From the NCBI RefSeq assembly GCF_002909445.1, contig NZ_PPXC01000003.1:326277-390276 (forward strand): a stretch of 64,000 nucleotides of DNA, written 5' to 3'. Positions within the stretch are counted from its first letter, which is position 1. Every line of letters begins with the position of its first letter. This DNA comes from Arthrobacter glacialis (GTDB taxonomy: Bacteria; Actinomycetota; Actinomycetes; Actinomycetales; Micrococcaceae). Of the stretch, positions 26,605 through 35,161 are shown piece after piece. The notes beneath the pieces were generated by a model that saw only the letters and a list, made by a program, of their open reading frames with translations, was not told where the DNA came from and did no database searches. A program made the position numbers and the translations under genes.

Positions 26605-27268
26605 GTTCCGGTGTGGTGGACGCCAGCAACTCATCATTGGGGCAAGCCAGCGTCACCATGAGGGCAGTATCGGCCGTGCCCAGCATGCGCGCCCACACAC
26701 TGCTGGCCATGACGCCTTCGGCGCCCTTGGTGTTGTGCCGCAGGAAGGTGATGCCGGGTCCCTTGGTGCCTGCTTCGGCAACCCAAGGGAGCGTGGTCTC
26801 CGTCAGCGAGTCGGGCAGGACCGAGGGAATCAGGTACTTCATCAGCTCAAATGTGGAGCCTTTATCATCGCCCATGGTGATGAGCGGGCCTTGATGTGTG
26901 GTCACCCAATAGGCGGCTTTGCAGCCGGCGGCGTTGCTGTACTGCGTCTGCCCTGCCATGTTCTTCTGAAGCAGTTTCCATTGTGGTGGACCCGGCGTCT
27001 CTGCATAGTCCTGCGGCGGCTGGCCCAGAATGTCACTAAATTCAACCGGCACACTCGCCCGGAGTGCAGTGCCGGCGGCAAAAGTCATGGGCGCCGCTGC
27101 CACTGCGGCGGCATCGTGTCCGGCAACAATGGTGGGCGGGGCGAAGCTGGGCGGAGCGGGGCTTTGGGCAACGGTGGGAGCAGTTGGCGATGGCACAGCA
27201 ATGGTGCAGCCGCTCAACGCTGCGAGCGCCATTGCGGCAACACCCACGGCAGCCACCACTTGCTTCAC
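26567..27268 (-). CDS. Putative lipoprotein of unknown function
   Basis: The 233-residue protein begins MKQVVAAVGVAAMALAALSGC, a signal peptide whose lipobox ends at Cys21 (read as MKQVVAAVG then LAALSGC). A Pro/Ala/Ser/Thr-rich linker and a soluble domain with two cysteines follow. No family is recognised. GTG 27268 was chosen because AAGGAG lies seven bases upstream; the frame continues seven codons further to another GTG. The 3' end overlaps the converging reductase gene by 38 bp, so both transcripts run through each other. Upstream lies a lipid-kinase gene on the same strand. Confidence 0.75.
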   Translation of the reverse strand: MKQVVAAVGVAAMALAALSGCTIAVPSPTAPTVAQSPAPPSFAPPTIVAGHDAAAVAAAPMTFAAGTALRASVPVEFSDILGQPPQDYAETPGPPQWKLLQKNMAGQTQYSNAAGCKAAYWVTTHQGPLITMGDDKGSTFELMKYLIPSVLPDSLTETTLPWVAEAGTKGPGITFLRHNTKGAEGVMASSVWARMLGTADTALMVTLACPNDELLASTTPELMAKLSVAPPSN

Positions 27269-27325
27269 ACTTCTGCTCCTTCGATTCACACCTTTAACTG
27301 TACCTATGTGCCGGCTGCGGCCCGG

Positions 27326-28276
27326 CTAAACCCAGAGTTGCAAGGCACCGGCGTCCACCTTGATGGTTGCCGGCAGCGGCCCAATCCGCTCACCGTCGGC
27401 ATACGCCACCAAACCCACAGATGCCATGCTGACCTCCTTGACCCGCTCAATGCTCACCAGGGGGTGGGACGTGTGCTGGCCGGAGAAGACCAGCGGGTAG
27501 ATGCGCAGGAACGTCAGCCGCGACACCGGCGAGACAACAAACAAATCCAGCAGTCCGTCGTCGTACTTGGCATCGGGGGTGATCTTCATGCCCCCGCCAA
27601 TGGAAATACCGTTGGAAACGGAGATCAGCACAGCCTTTTGCTGGCGCACCGCACCGTCCACCACCAGCGAATAGTGCAGGGGTTTCAAGGTGGCCAGCTC
27701 GCGCAGGATCGCCAGGTTGTAGCGCATGGGCCCGCGCGGCCACCGCCAGCCATTGGCGCGCTCATTGACCAGCGCATCAAAGCCTGCCGAGAGGGCGCAC
27801 ATGAACCAGACAGGCCCCTGGCCGGCACGCTCAATCCGGCCCAGGTCCACACTCCGGGGCGCACTCTGGCAGGCTTTCAGGAAACGTTCGACGGCGGCTT
27901 CGGGATCGTTCGGGTCAAGGCCCAGTCCGCGGGCAGCATCGTTGCCGGTCCCTGCAGGGACAATGCCCAGGGGTATTGTCTTGCCAGCCAGGGCGTTCAC
28001 GCCGAGGTGGACCATGCCGTCACCACCCACCACCACCAGGGCCTGGGCACCTGTGGCGATCTCGGCGTCGACAGCTTCCTGCAATGCTTTGTAGTCGCGG
28101 CGGCGCAACACACTCACCACATGGCCGGCGCTGCGCAGGCGCGCCACCACCATGTCCCCCGCCTGGCCGGGGGTATTCCTGCCCCGGCCGCCAAAGGCAG
28201 CGCGCGGATTGATGGCCACGGCTATGGACAGCGCTGCGGGGGCGCTGGGCTGCGGGGGCGTGAGAGAAGTCTTCAT
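27326..28276 (-). CDS. Diacylglycerol/lipid kinase family protein
   Basis: The 316-residue protein has the NAD/diacylglycerol-kinase fold. It shows VVGGDGMVHLGVN (the GGDG nucleotide motif), GTGNDAARGLG and a C-terminal beta domain with DAKYDDGLLDLFVVS. Such enzymes phosphorylate diacylglycerol or related lipids and recycle membrane lipid precursors. Start ATG 28276 gives the usual length; the frame is open upstream but without supporting signals. It is divergent from the J-domain gene, sharing a ~100-bp intergenic region. Confidence 0.88.
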   Translation of the reverse strand: MKTSLTPPQPSAPAALSIAVAINPRAAFGGRGRNTPGQAGDMVVARLRSAGHVVSVLRRRDYKALQEAVDAEIATGAQALVVVGGDGMVHLGVNALAGKTIPLGIVPAGTGNDAARGLGLDPNDPEAAVERFLKACQSAPRSVDLGRIERAGQGPVWFMCALSAGFDALVNERANGWRWPRGPMRYNLAILRELATLKPLHYSLVVDGAVRQQKAVLISVSNGISIGGGMKITPDAKYDDGLLDLFVVSPVSRLTFLRIYPLVFSGQHTSHPLVSIERVKEVSMASVGLVAYADGERIGPLPATIKVDAGALQLWV

Positions 28277-28380
28277 GGCAAGAGCAATTATGACAGTGCG
28301 CGCACCGATGCACGGAATTGGCTTCTTGGCTGGCGGATAGACTGATCTTCCGGCACAGCCAGGCAAGGGAAAGGCCAGAA

Positions 28381-29358
28381 GTGAGCGCAAAATTCCTCAC
28401 GCACTATCAAGTCCTGGGACTTGCGCCCACAGCTACCGAACGCGACATCAAAATCGCCTACCGCAAGGCTGCCAGGATTTCGCACCCCGACAGGGGCGGG
28501 GATCCGGCGTTGTTCCGCCAAGTCACCGAAGCCTACGAGGTCCTGGTGGATCCGGTACGCCGCCAAACGTACGACAGGTCCTATGCAAGCCAAGGTACTC
28601 CGGGGCGCAGGGGCACCGGCGCCACCTACCCCGGCGGATCCTCTGCCCGCCCCACCGCTTCCGCTTCCGACGGCGAAACTCCCGGCTTCCATACGCGGCG
28701 CAAACCTGCCGAACGCCGCACAGCCGGAGATCCGGCCATGTATGTGCCCGCCTATGAAAGCCTCGCCGACGGTGAAATGCCCTTACTGCCCCGCACCACG
28801 GCGGCGCAGCCCGTCCACGGTGCGCCGCGAAAGCGCGGAGTGTTTGGCGCTGCTTCACGGCTGGCCCGCGAAGCCCGCACGGCGCAGCTGATCATGCAGC
28901 AGGTAATGCCGGGTATTCCTGCAGCGCGCCTGATCCATGGTCTCAATGCGCCTTTTAGCAACGGCTACTTGGACCATGTGCTGATCTCCGGCTACAGGAT
29001 TGCCATTGTAGGATCCATGCTGGTGCCCGACGGCGCCTTCCGTTGGGATGGCGGGGCGCTGGTGCACGGCAACAAGGTGGCGGCACCGCCGCAGCTGATT
29101 CCTGCCACTCGCCAATTCCAGGAGTTGTTCCCGGAATGCAACGTCACCGCCTGGGTGTGCGTGCACAGCAGCACGGGAAGCCTCTTTGAACCCGTCATCG
29201 ACTATGCCCGAGGCACCGACCCAGACGGCTCAAACATCCTCAACATTGCCAACGCAGCCCGTTTTGTCCGTGAAGTGAAGCAGTTCCTGGCATCTGGGCC
29301 AAACCCCAATGTGGTTGACCTGCAGGTCCTGGCCAGGCTCCTGGGCGGCATGTACTGA
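28381..29358 (+). CDS. J-domain protein with degenerate NERD-like C-terminus
   Basis: The 325-residue protein has an N-terminal DnaJ domain at about 5-62 with the essential HPD motif at 35-37. It would stimulate an Hsp70. A Gly/Pro/Ser-rich linker follows. The C-terminal ~170 residues contain LIHGLNAPFSNGYLDHVLISG and AWVCVHSSTG, resembling the NERD nuclease-related fold (IDHVLV-type core). The catalytic Glu-x-Lys is replaced by IVGS. GTG 28381 was chosen because an AAGGGAAAGG lies upstream and the J-domain begins at once. It is followed 79 bp later by trmL. Confidence 0.78.
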   Translation: MSAKFLTHYQVLGLAPTATERDIKIAYRKAARISHPDRGGDPALFRQVTEAYEVLVDPVRRQTYDRSYASQGTPGRRGTGATYPGGSSARPTASASDGETPGFHTRRKPAERRTAGDPAMYVPAYESLADGEMPLLPRTTAAQPVHGAPRKRGVFGAASRLAREARTAQLIMQQVMPGIPAARLIHGLNAPFSNGYLDHVLISGYRIAIVGSMLVPDGAFRWDGGALVHGNKVAAPPQLIPATRQFQELFPECNVTAWVCVHSSTGSLFEPVIDYARGTDPDGSNILNIANAARFVREVKQFLASGPNPNVVDLQVLARLLGGMY

Positions 29359-29437
29359 CCCACTGGCAACGCAACACTACCCTGAAGGGTTCAACGGCGA
29401 GCTGGCCGTCCAAGTGTTTGGCTGTAGGATGAACAGC

Positions 29438-29911
29438 GTGTTTCGCATCCTTTTCCTGACGCCAGAGATCCCCGGCAATACTGGCAATGCCATCCGATTG
29501 GCGGCCATTACCGGCGCCGAACTGCACCTTGTTGAACCCTTGGGTTTTGACTTCTCTGACGCGAAGTTGCGCCGGGCCGGTCTGGATTATCATGACCTGG
29601 CAGTGGTGACGGTGCACAAAACCTTGGAGGCCGCGTGGCTGGCCCTGGCGCCGGAGCGGGTCTACGCTTTCACCTCCGATGGCGAAGTGAACTACACAGA
29701 CATCGCCTACCAGCCCGGGGATGTGCTGATGTTTGGCCGCGAATCTGACGGGCTGCCCGAGGACGTGAAGCACGATCCGCTGGTGACCTCGCGGGTCCGT
29801 TTGCCCATGATGCCCTCGCTGCGGTCCTTGAACCTGGCCAATGCCGCCTCCATTGCCATTTTCGAGGCGTGGCGCCAGAACGATTTTGCCGGGGCACAAA
29901 TCCAAGCCTGA
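29438..29911 (+). CDS. trmL: tRNA (cytidine/uridine-34-2'-O)-methyltransferase TrmL
   Basis: TrmL is a SPOUT-fold enzyme that methylates the wobble ribose of certain leucine tRNAs. The 157-residue protein shows FLTPEIPGNTGNAIRLAA at the start, RRAGLDYHD, the knot motif LMFGRESDGLP and the closing MPSLRSLNLANAASI. Start GTG 29438 lies eight bases after AGGA; an ATG three codons upstream is possible. It sits between the J-domain and methyltransferase genes on the same strand. Confidence 0.92.
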   Translation: MFRILFLTPEIPGNTGNAIRLAAITGAELHLVEPLGFDFSDAKLRRAGLDYHDLAVVTVHKTLEAAWLALAPERVYAFTSDGEVNYTDIAYQPGDVLMFGRESDGLPEDVKHDPLVTSRVRLPMMPSLRSLNLANAASIAIFEAWRQNDFAGAQIQA

Positions 29912-29961
29912 GACTCACCGCCAGATTCCTGGCTGACTTATTTCATCAACTGGAGGTATGC

Positions 29962-30765
29962 ATGTCCGCTCGCGATCCTGGCTTGGCGTTCACTGACGGA
30001 GCGCTGCAATTCGAGGCGTGGTCGGACAAACTCTGGGACCCCATGGGTCGCGACGTTGTTGCGGCAGCCGTTTTGAAACCAGGGGAAAAAGTGCTGGATG
30101 CTTGCTGCGGAACCGGTGCTGCCACCATCCCGGCTGCCCTCGCGGTGGGCCCCACCGGAACTGTTGACGGTGTGGATCTTTCCACCGGACTCTTGCGCAT
30201 GGCCGCAGCAAATCTGGCCGAGCGGGGCATTCTCAACACCACGCTGACAGAGGCCGACGTCACCGCCTGGCGCGGACACCGCACCTTCGACGCGGTGCTT
30301 TGCTCCTACAGCATGTTCTTCTTTGCCGACATGGAGGCCGGCATTGAGCACCTTGCCTCCATGCTCCGCCCCGGCGGCAGGCTCGTGACCAGCACCTGGG
30401 TTGAGGGCGCCTTGGAGCCCTTCGCCGGACGCATCCTTGAGGCGGCCATCAAGGAACGGCCCCGCCTGGCGGGCGTGGTTCCGGAAGCCAACGTGAACAT
30501 GGCACGCGTGGCCTCGGTGGAATCACTGACCACCTGGTTGGGTGAACGCGGTCTGGAAGACGTCTCCGTCACCACACATCCGCTGACGCTGACGGTTGAT
30601 GACGCCATGGCCTGGAACCTGGTCATGGGCAGCGGCTGGCGCACCCTGCTCCCCCGCGACCCCGAGGCGATTGCCAGGGTTCGCCGGGACTTCATCCAAT
30701 CAGTGGGCCCGCGCATCGAGATGAACTCTGATGCGCTGATCGCCACCGCGTCCGTCCCCCGGTAA
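29962..30765 (+). CDS. Class I SAM-dependent methyltransferase
   Basis: The 267-residue protein has the Rossmann-type SAM motif VLDACCGTGAATI at about 39-51, a second acidic motif VDGVDLSTG and a C-terminal cap with LVMGSGWRTLLP. It resembles ubiquinone/menaquinone-type and antibiotic-type methyltransferases, but the substrate cannot be told. A GGAGG five bases upstream supports ATG 29962; the frame continues upstream across the end of trmL. A strong bidirectional hairpin follows. Confidence 0.85.
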   Translation: MSARDPGLAFTDGALQFEAWSDKLWDPMGRDVVAAAVLKPGEKVLDACCGTGAATIPAALAVGPTGTVDGVDLSTGLLRMAAANLAERGILNTTLTEADVTAWRGHRTFDAVLCSYSMFFFADMEAGIEHLASMLRPGGRLVTSTWVEGALEPFAGRILEAAIKERPRLAGVVPEANVNMARVASVESLTTWLGERGLEDVSVTTHPLTLTVDDAMAWNLVMGSGWRTLLPRDPEAIARVRRDFIQSVGPRIEMNSDALIATASVPR

Positions 30766-30796
30766 CCGACGACCGAACATCGCGGACCGCTGCGCC

Positions 30797-30866
30797 AAAA
30801 ATGCCGTCGCTCCCTCATTTTGCCGCCGGTATAGCGGTGGCAAAATGCGGGAACGGCGGCATTTTT
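30797..30866. terminator. Long 31-bp-arm palindrome, bidirectional terminator
   Basis: The arms AAAAATGCCGTCGCTCCC... and ...GGCGGCATTTTTT form an imperfect inverted repeat of about 31 bp with four mismatches and a short loop. Each side ends in a run of T. It lies between the converging methyltransferase and etfA genes. The length is unusual for a simple terminator and could also mark a mobile palindromic repeat. Confidence 0.85.
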
Positions 30867-30885
30867 TACGGAGAGCCGGTGGGGA

Positions 30886-31854
30886 CTAGCCTCGGCGCTT
30901 CTTGATTTCTTCCACAGCCTGCGGCAGTACCTTGAACAGGTCTCCCACAATGCCAAAGTCGGCAATCTCAAAGATGGGCGATTCCGCGTCCTTGTTAACA
31001 GCCACAATGAGCTTTGAGGTCTGCATGCCGGCCTTCTGCTGGATGGCACCGGAAATGCCCACCGAGATGTACAGCTGCGGGGAAACCTTCTTGCCCGTCT
31101 GTCCCACCTGCGAGGCGTGCGAGATCCAGCCGGCATCGGTTGCTGCGCGTGATGCGCCCACGGCCGCACCCAAAACGTCGGCAAGCTCCTCAATGGGGGT
31201 GAAGTCGCCGTCAACGCCGCGGCCGCCTGCAACAACAATGCGGGCGTCTTCCAGATCCGGCCGCCCGGATGCTGCACGCGGTGTGCGTGAGATCACGCGG
31301 GCTGCCAGGCTTGCCGGCGCAAAGGCCACGTCCACCAGCTCGAGCGCGGGAGCGCTGGGAGCCGCTGCCACGGCGGCTTCCACGCTGTGGGCCTTGACGC
31401 TGATGACGGCAACGGCCGAGGTGGCCCGTGCCTCCACAGTGTAGGACCCCGCGAGGACGGATTTGTGCGCAACGAGAGCGCCGCCGTCGTACGTCACGGA
31501 GACGGCATCGGTGATGACGCCGGCGTTCAGGGCGACACCTGCACGGGCTGCGATTTCCTTGCCAGCGGCACCGTTGTCCACCAGAACTGCGCTGGCGGAA
31601 ACGGCAGCAGCGGCCTGGGCCACCAGGTCGGCCTGGGGAGCCACGAGATAGTCCCCCAGCTCGGCCTGCTCCGAATGCAGCACGCGGCCCACGCCGTAGG
31701 CACCCAGCTCGGCCAGCACCTCGGCACTCACCGGCCCGGCCACAACGGCCACTGGCTCGCCTGCGCCACGGGCCAAGGTCAGCAGCTGGTGCACCGTGTT
31801 GGAGAGCTTGCCGGGGGCGGCGAGCTGATCAATATAAACAACAATTGCAGTCAT
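30886..31854 (-). CDS. etfA: Electron transfer flavoprotein alpha subunit
   Basis: EtfA with EtfB accepts electrons from acyl-CoA dehydrogenases and hands them to the respiratory chain. The 322-residue protein has the C-terminal FAD domain with [29 protein letters not shown] and [19 protein letters not shown]. The N-terminal domain is more divergent. It follows etfB by 10 bp and has AAGGA before its ATG. The valine-type acyl-CoA dehydrogenase at 60953-62089 is a plausible electron donor. Confidence 0.95.
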   Translation of the reverse strand: MTAIVVYIDQLAAPGKLSNTVHQLLTLARGAGEPVAVVAGPVSAEVLAELGAYGVGRVLHSEQAELGDYLVAPQADLVAQAAAAVSASAVLVDNGAAGKEIAARAGVALNAGVITDAVSVTYDGGALVAHKSVLAGSYTVEARATSAVAVISVKAHSVEAAVAAAPSAPALELVDVAFAPASLAARVISRTPRAASGRPDLEDARIVVAGGRGVDGDFTPIEELADVLGAAVGASRAATDAGWISHASQVGQTGKKVSPQLYISVGISGAIQQKAGMQTSKLIVAVNKDAESPIFEIADFGIVGDLFKVLPQAVEEIKKRRG

Positions 31855-31864
31855 GAAGAGGTCC

Positions 31865-32671
31865 TTAGATCAGTTTCTGCGCGGCCAGGAAGTCAACTAA
31901 TTGGATGCCGGCATCGCCTGAATCGGTGATGATGGTGCCAGCTGTGCGCGCGGGGCGCTCGGCTGCGGCCGTGACCTGCGTCAGCGAACCGGCATGGCCG
32001 ACGGCGGAGGGAGCCAGGCCCAGATCCGCCAGGGACACGGTTGTCACCTTCTTCTTCTTCGCGGCAATAATGCCCTTGAAGTTGGGGTAGCGCGGTTCAT
32101 TGGCCTGGTCCGTGACCGAGACCAGTGCAGGCAGTGTGGCCTGAATCTCTTCGGAGAAGTCATCGCCGTCGCGGCGGGCGGTGACAGTGTTGCCGTCAAC
32201 CTCCAGCGCAGAGGCGAAGGTGATTTGGGCCAGGCCCAGGCGGGCAGCCAGCTGGGCCGGAACAATGGAGGTTTCACCATCGGTGGAGGCCATGCCGGTG
32301 ATGACCAAATCCACCGGGCCAAGGCTGTTGATGGCTGCTGCCAGGGCCAATGAAGTGGCTGAAGCATCGGAACCGGCAAGTGCCTCGTCGCTGACGTGCA
32401 GCCCTTGTGTGGCGCCGATCTGCAGCGACTTTTTCACTGCTGCCGCGGCCGATGCCGGGCCCAGTGTCAGCGCCGTGACAACATTGCCGCCCTTGGCGCC
32501 GCCGCGGGCATCGGTCAATGCCAGCGCAGCTTCCAGGGCGTATTCATCCAGTTCGGAAAGGATGCTCTCGTTGCGGTCAATCGTGTGTGAGTCGCCTGTG
32601 AGGTGGCGGTCAAATTGCGCATCTGGCACATACTTCACCAGTACCACAATGTTCAGTGCTGAGTTTTCCAC
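31865..32671 (-). CDS. etfB: Electron transfer flavoprotein beta subunit
   Basis: The 268-residue subunit begins with [11 protein letters not shown] and contains [23 protein letters not shown] and the basic [16 protein letters not shown] segment, all typical of EtfB. It binds the AMP of the heterodimer. Start GTG 32671 was chosen because AAAGGA lies five bases upstream and it gives the usual length; ATG 32689 is an in-frame alternative. It forms the etfBA operon on the minus strand, downstream of htrA. Confidence 0.93.
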   Translation of the reverse strand: MENSALNIVVLVKYVPDAQFDRHLTGDSHTIDRNESILSELDEYALEAALALTDARGGAKGGNVVTALTLGPASAAAAVKKSLQIGATQGLHVSDEALAGSDASATSLALAAAINSLGPVDLVITGMASTDGETSIVPAQLAARLGLAQITFASALEVDGNTVTARRDGDDFSEEIQATLPALVSVTDQANEPRYPNFKGIIAAKKKKVTTVSLADLGLAPSAVGHAGSLTQVTAAAERPARTAGTIITDSGDAGIQLVDFLAAQKLI

Positions 32672-32980
32672 TGCTGTCCTTTGTGTCATGGACGGATGGT
32701 TGCGCGCCACCCTTTCCCAGTGGGGTGGGTGCCGCGAGTTCGCCCTTGGCCTACTCCCTCAGCATAGTTCGTGCCAGCCCGGAGCCGGAATTTCCTGGGT
32801 CGATTCTTTACTCGTGGCGAACAACCACTGTGGCTGCACCATGGACGACGGCGTCAACGTCCTGTTCTGCGGCAAACCCAACCGCGGATTCAACGCAGAA
32901 CAGTGCAAACAAAAAGTCCCCACCCGGTGCTGCCCGGAACTTCAGGCGTCCGGATGGGGACTTTTTGCTGTGCTCGTGAC
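32672..32980. other. Intergenic region between etfB and htrA
   Basis: This 309-bp stretch has no credible gene. It holds the etfBA promoter region and, at 32911-32966, the htrA terminator. Confidence 0.6.
32911..32966 (-). terminator. Rho-independent terminator of htrA
   Basis: AAAAAGTCCCCACCCGG pairs with CCGGATGGGGACTTTTT with one mismatch. Read on the minus strand the stem is followed by TTTTTGTTTG. It lies 14 bp after the htrA stop. Confidence 0.85.
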
Positions 32981-34903
32981 TTAGCTGGCAGTCATGGTGT
33001 CCAAGGTGACGTCCACGGACTGGGACTTGCCGCCACGGGTGAAGTCAACCTTCACGGTTGCTCCGCCTGCCTGCTCACGCACGGCAGCTGTCAGATCCGC
33101 TGGGTCGCTGATGGTGCGCTCTCCCAGTTTTGTAATGACATCGCCCTTTTGCAATCCGGCCTTGGCTGCTGCGGTGCCGGCAGTCACGTCGGCCACCGTG
33201 GCCCCGGTGGAGAAGGAACTGTTGCTGCCCGTGGAGGATGTACCAGCCACCGAGACGCCCAACTGGCCGTGTGAGGCCTTGCCCGATTTGATGATCTCCT
33301 CGGCCACCCGCTTGGCGTGATCGATCGGGATGGAGAAGCCCACGCCGATGTTGCCGCTCTGGCTGCTAGAGCTGTCTGCGCTGCCTGTTGAGGCGATAGC
33401 CACGTTGACGCCGATGATCTGCCCCTCGGTGTTCACCAGGGCACCACCGGAGTTACCGGGGTTGATGGCAGCATCGGTCTGGATGACATTCAAGTTCACG
33501 GTGCCCTGGGCTGCGGTATTGCTCTGCTCGCCGCCCGGAGGGGAGAAACGGAAGCCGTTGCCGCCGTCGGACGGGTCCTCGGAAGAGTCACTGGGCGTTT
33601 CCGGAACCGCCGAGGAAGCCACCTGGATGGTCCTGTTGAGGGTGGACACAATGCCGTCCGTGACAGTGCCGTTCAGGCCCAGCGGGGAACCGATGGCTAT
33701 CACTGAGTCGCCAACATTGATCTTGCTGGAATCGCCCAAAGCGGCCGGGACCAGGTTGGGGGCGTCAATCTTGATGACAGCCAGGTCGGAGAGCGGGTCG
33801 GTGCCCACAATGGTGCCCTTGTAAACCTTGTTGTCGCTGGTCTGAACCTCAATGGCTGCATGGGCTGCGGCACCGTCAAGGGTCACCACGTGGGTGTTCG
33901 TGAGAATGTACCCGTCCGTGCTCAAGATGATGCCAGAACCCGTTCCGCCGGAGGTGCCGCTCGTGGCGGAGATTGTGACCACCGAGGGCATAGCCTTGGC
34001 GGCCGCAGCGCTGACCTCATTGACCGAGTTGGGGTTGTTGATCACTAGCGGGGAGCTCTGCTGGTTGGACCCGGCAACCGTGTTGTTGCCGCTCTGGTCG
34101 ACCAGGAACATGGTGCCGCCTGCCACCAGGCCGCCCACCAAGGCTGCGGCCAAGACGCTGGAGGCAAACAACCCCATGCCCACCTTTTTGCGTTCCTTGG
34201 GGGTGGCGGTGACGGCCGGCGCCAAGGTGTGCGGGTACGCGTTCGACGCCGGGTACCCCGGTCCCGCGTGCCCCGCACCGTGGCTGTTGTTGCCCTGCTC
34301 ATGGCCGCCGGGGGTTCCGGTTCCCGCTGCCGCAAAGTTCATCGGGATGGGCTCAGTGGCGTTGGGCGTTCCCCAGTTGCCGGTGCCCTGCTGGCCTGTG
34401 GGAGCGGGAATGCGCTCCGTGGGATTTTCCGCTGCCGACGCGCTGGCATGGACGCTCGCAGACGGGGCTCTGTAGGGGGCCTGGGCTCCCTGCGTTGCCG
34501 GCGCTTCCGGGGTTGCAGGGGTTGCAGCGTGGGCTCCCTGTGCAGGGGCGTTGTATGCGGGGTAGTCGTGGTTCGGCGCTCCGGCAGACAGCGTGTTCTC
34601 GGCAGATTCTCCGTACGGCTGCGCAGGCGCGGCAGCGCTTTGCTGAGCATCCCTTTGCTGGGCAGCGATGGGCTGAGTCGGCTGCGCTGCTGGTGGCTGT
34701 GGGGTTGTCGGCTGCGAAGTTTCCACGGTGGCAGCTGCCGGGGCATCGCCTGCTACGGCATCGGGCGCAGATGCAGGTGTTTCACTCTGCCCGCTGTGGG
34801 CGTCCTGCGGCTGGCCAGCGGCCGGAAACTGCTGTGAACCCTGGGGCGATCCCTCGTGCTGGCCGTCGTTGTGGCTGGTGGTCTCGCCGTTGTTCTCGTT
34901 CAT
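32981..34903 (-). CDS. htrA: HtrA/DegP-like serine protease with PDZ domain
   Basis: The 640-residue protein has a ~215-residue disordered N-terminus rich in Ala, Pro, Gln and Ser, then one membrane helix (GLFASSVLAAALVGGLVAGG). An extracytoplasmic trypsin-like domain follows and a PDZ domain closes it. The triad is His in TNTHVV, Asp in SDLAVIKID and Ser in NPGNSGGALV. HtrA proteases degrade misfolded envelope proteins. The gene is divergent from a TPM-domain gene that is followed by pspA, so this is an envelope-stress neighbourhood. AAGGGA precedes the ATG. Confidence 0.95.
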   Translation of the reverse strand: MNENNGETTSHNDGQHEGSPQGSQQFPAAGQPQDAHSGQSETPASAPDAVAGDAPAAATVETSQPTTPQPPAAQPTQPIAAQQRDAQQSAAAPAQPYGESAENTLSAGAPNHDYPAYNAPAQGAHAATPATPEAPATQGAQAPYRAPSASVHASASAAENPTERIPAPTGQQGTGNWGTPNATEPIPMNFAAAGTGTPGGHEQGNNSHGAGHAGPGYPASNAYPHTLAPAVTATPKERKKVGMGLFASSVLAAALVGGLVAGGTMFLVDQSGNNTVAGSNQQSSPLVINNPNSVNEVSAAAAKAMPSVVTISATSGTSGGTGSGIILSTDGYILTNTHVVTLDGAAAHAAIEVQTSDNKVYKGTIVGTDPLSDLAVIKIDAPNLVPAALGDSSKINVGDSVIAIGSPLGLNGTVTDGIVSTLNRTIQVASSAVPETPSDSSEDPSDGGNGFRFSPPGGEQSNTAAQGTVNLNVIQTDAAINPGNSGGALVNTEGQIIGVNVAIASTGSADSSSSQSGNIGVGFSIPIDHAKRVAEEIIKSGKASHGQLGVSVAGTSSTGSNSSFSTGATVADVTAGTAAAKAGLQKGDVITKLGERTISDPADLTAAVREQAGGATVKVDFTRGGKSQSVDVTLDTMTAS

Positions 34904-35161
34904 CAGCTGTCCCTTCGTTGAAATCTCATATGACTAATTCCTTGCTTGAGTTTCATCATCTCGCCCGCGGCTGGTGTCTTGACGAGCGTTCGCTGGAAGG
35001 TAGCTGTGAAGGTTCGTCTAGCACCATTATGGCTCAATCTCCTTGACTCACAGAGTTTTCCGTTGAGCGAAAGATCGTGGACGCCAAACAAAACGGCCCC
35101 ATAGTATCGTGTGAAGTATTAAGGCCGAACCACACCAAGGCCCAACGTCAAAAGGTGAGCG

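Noticed and set aside
26735-28345. 536-codon plus-strand open frame across the lipoprotein and lipid-kinase genes
   Set aside because: It is antisense to two well-supported genes and its translation is His/Gly/Arg-rich with no domain; a high-G+C shadow.
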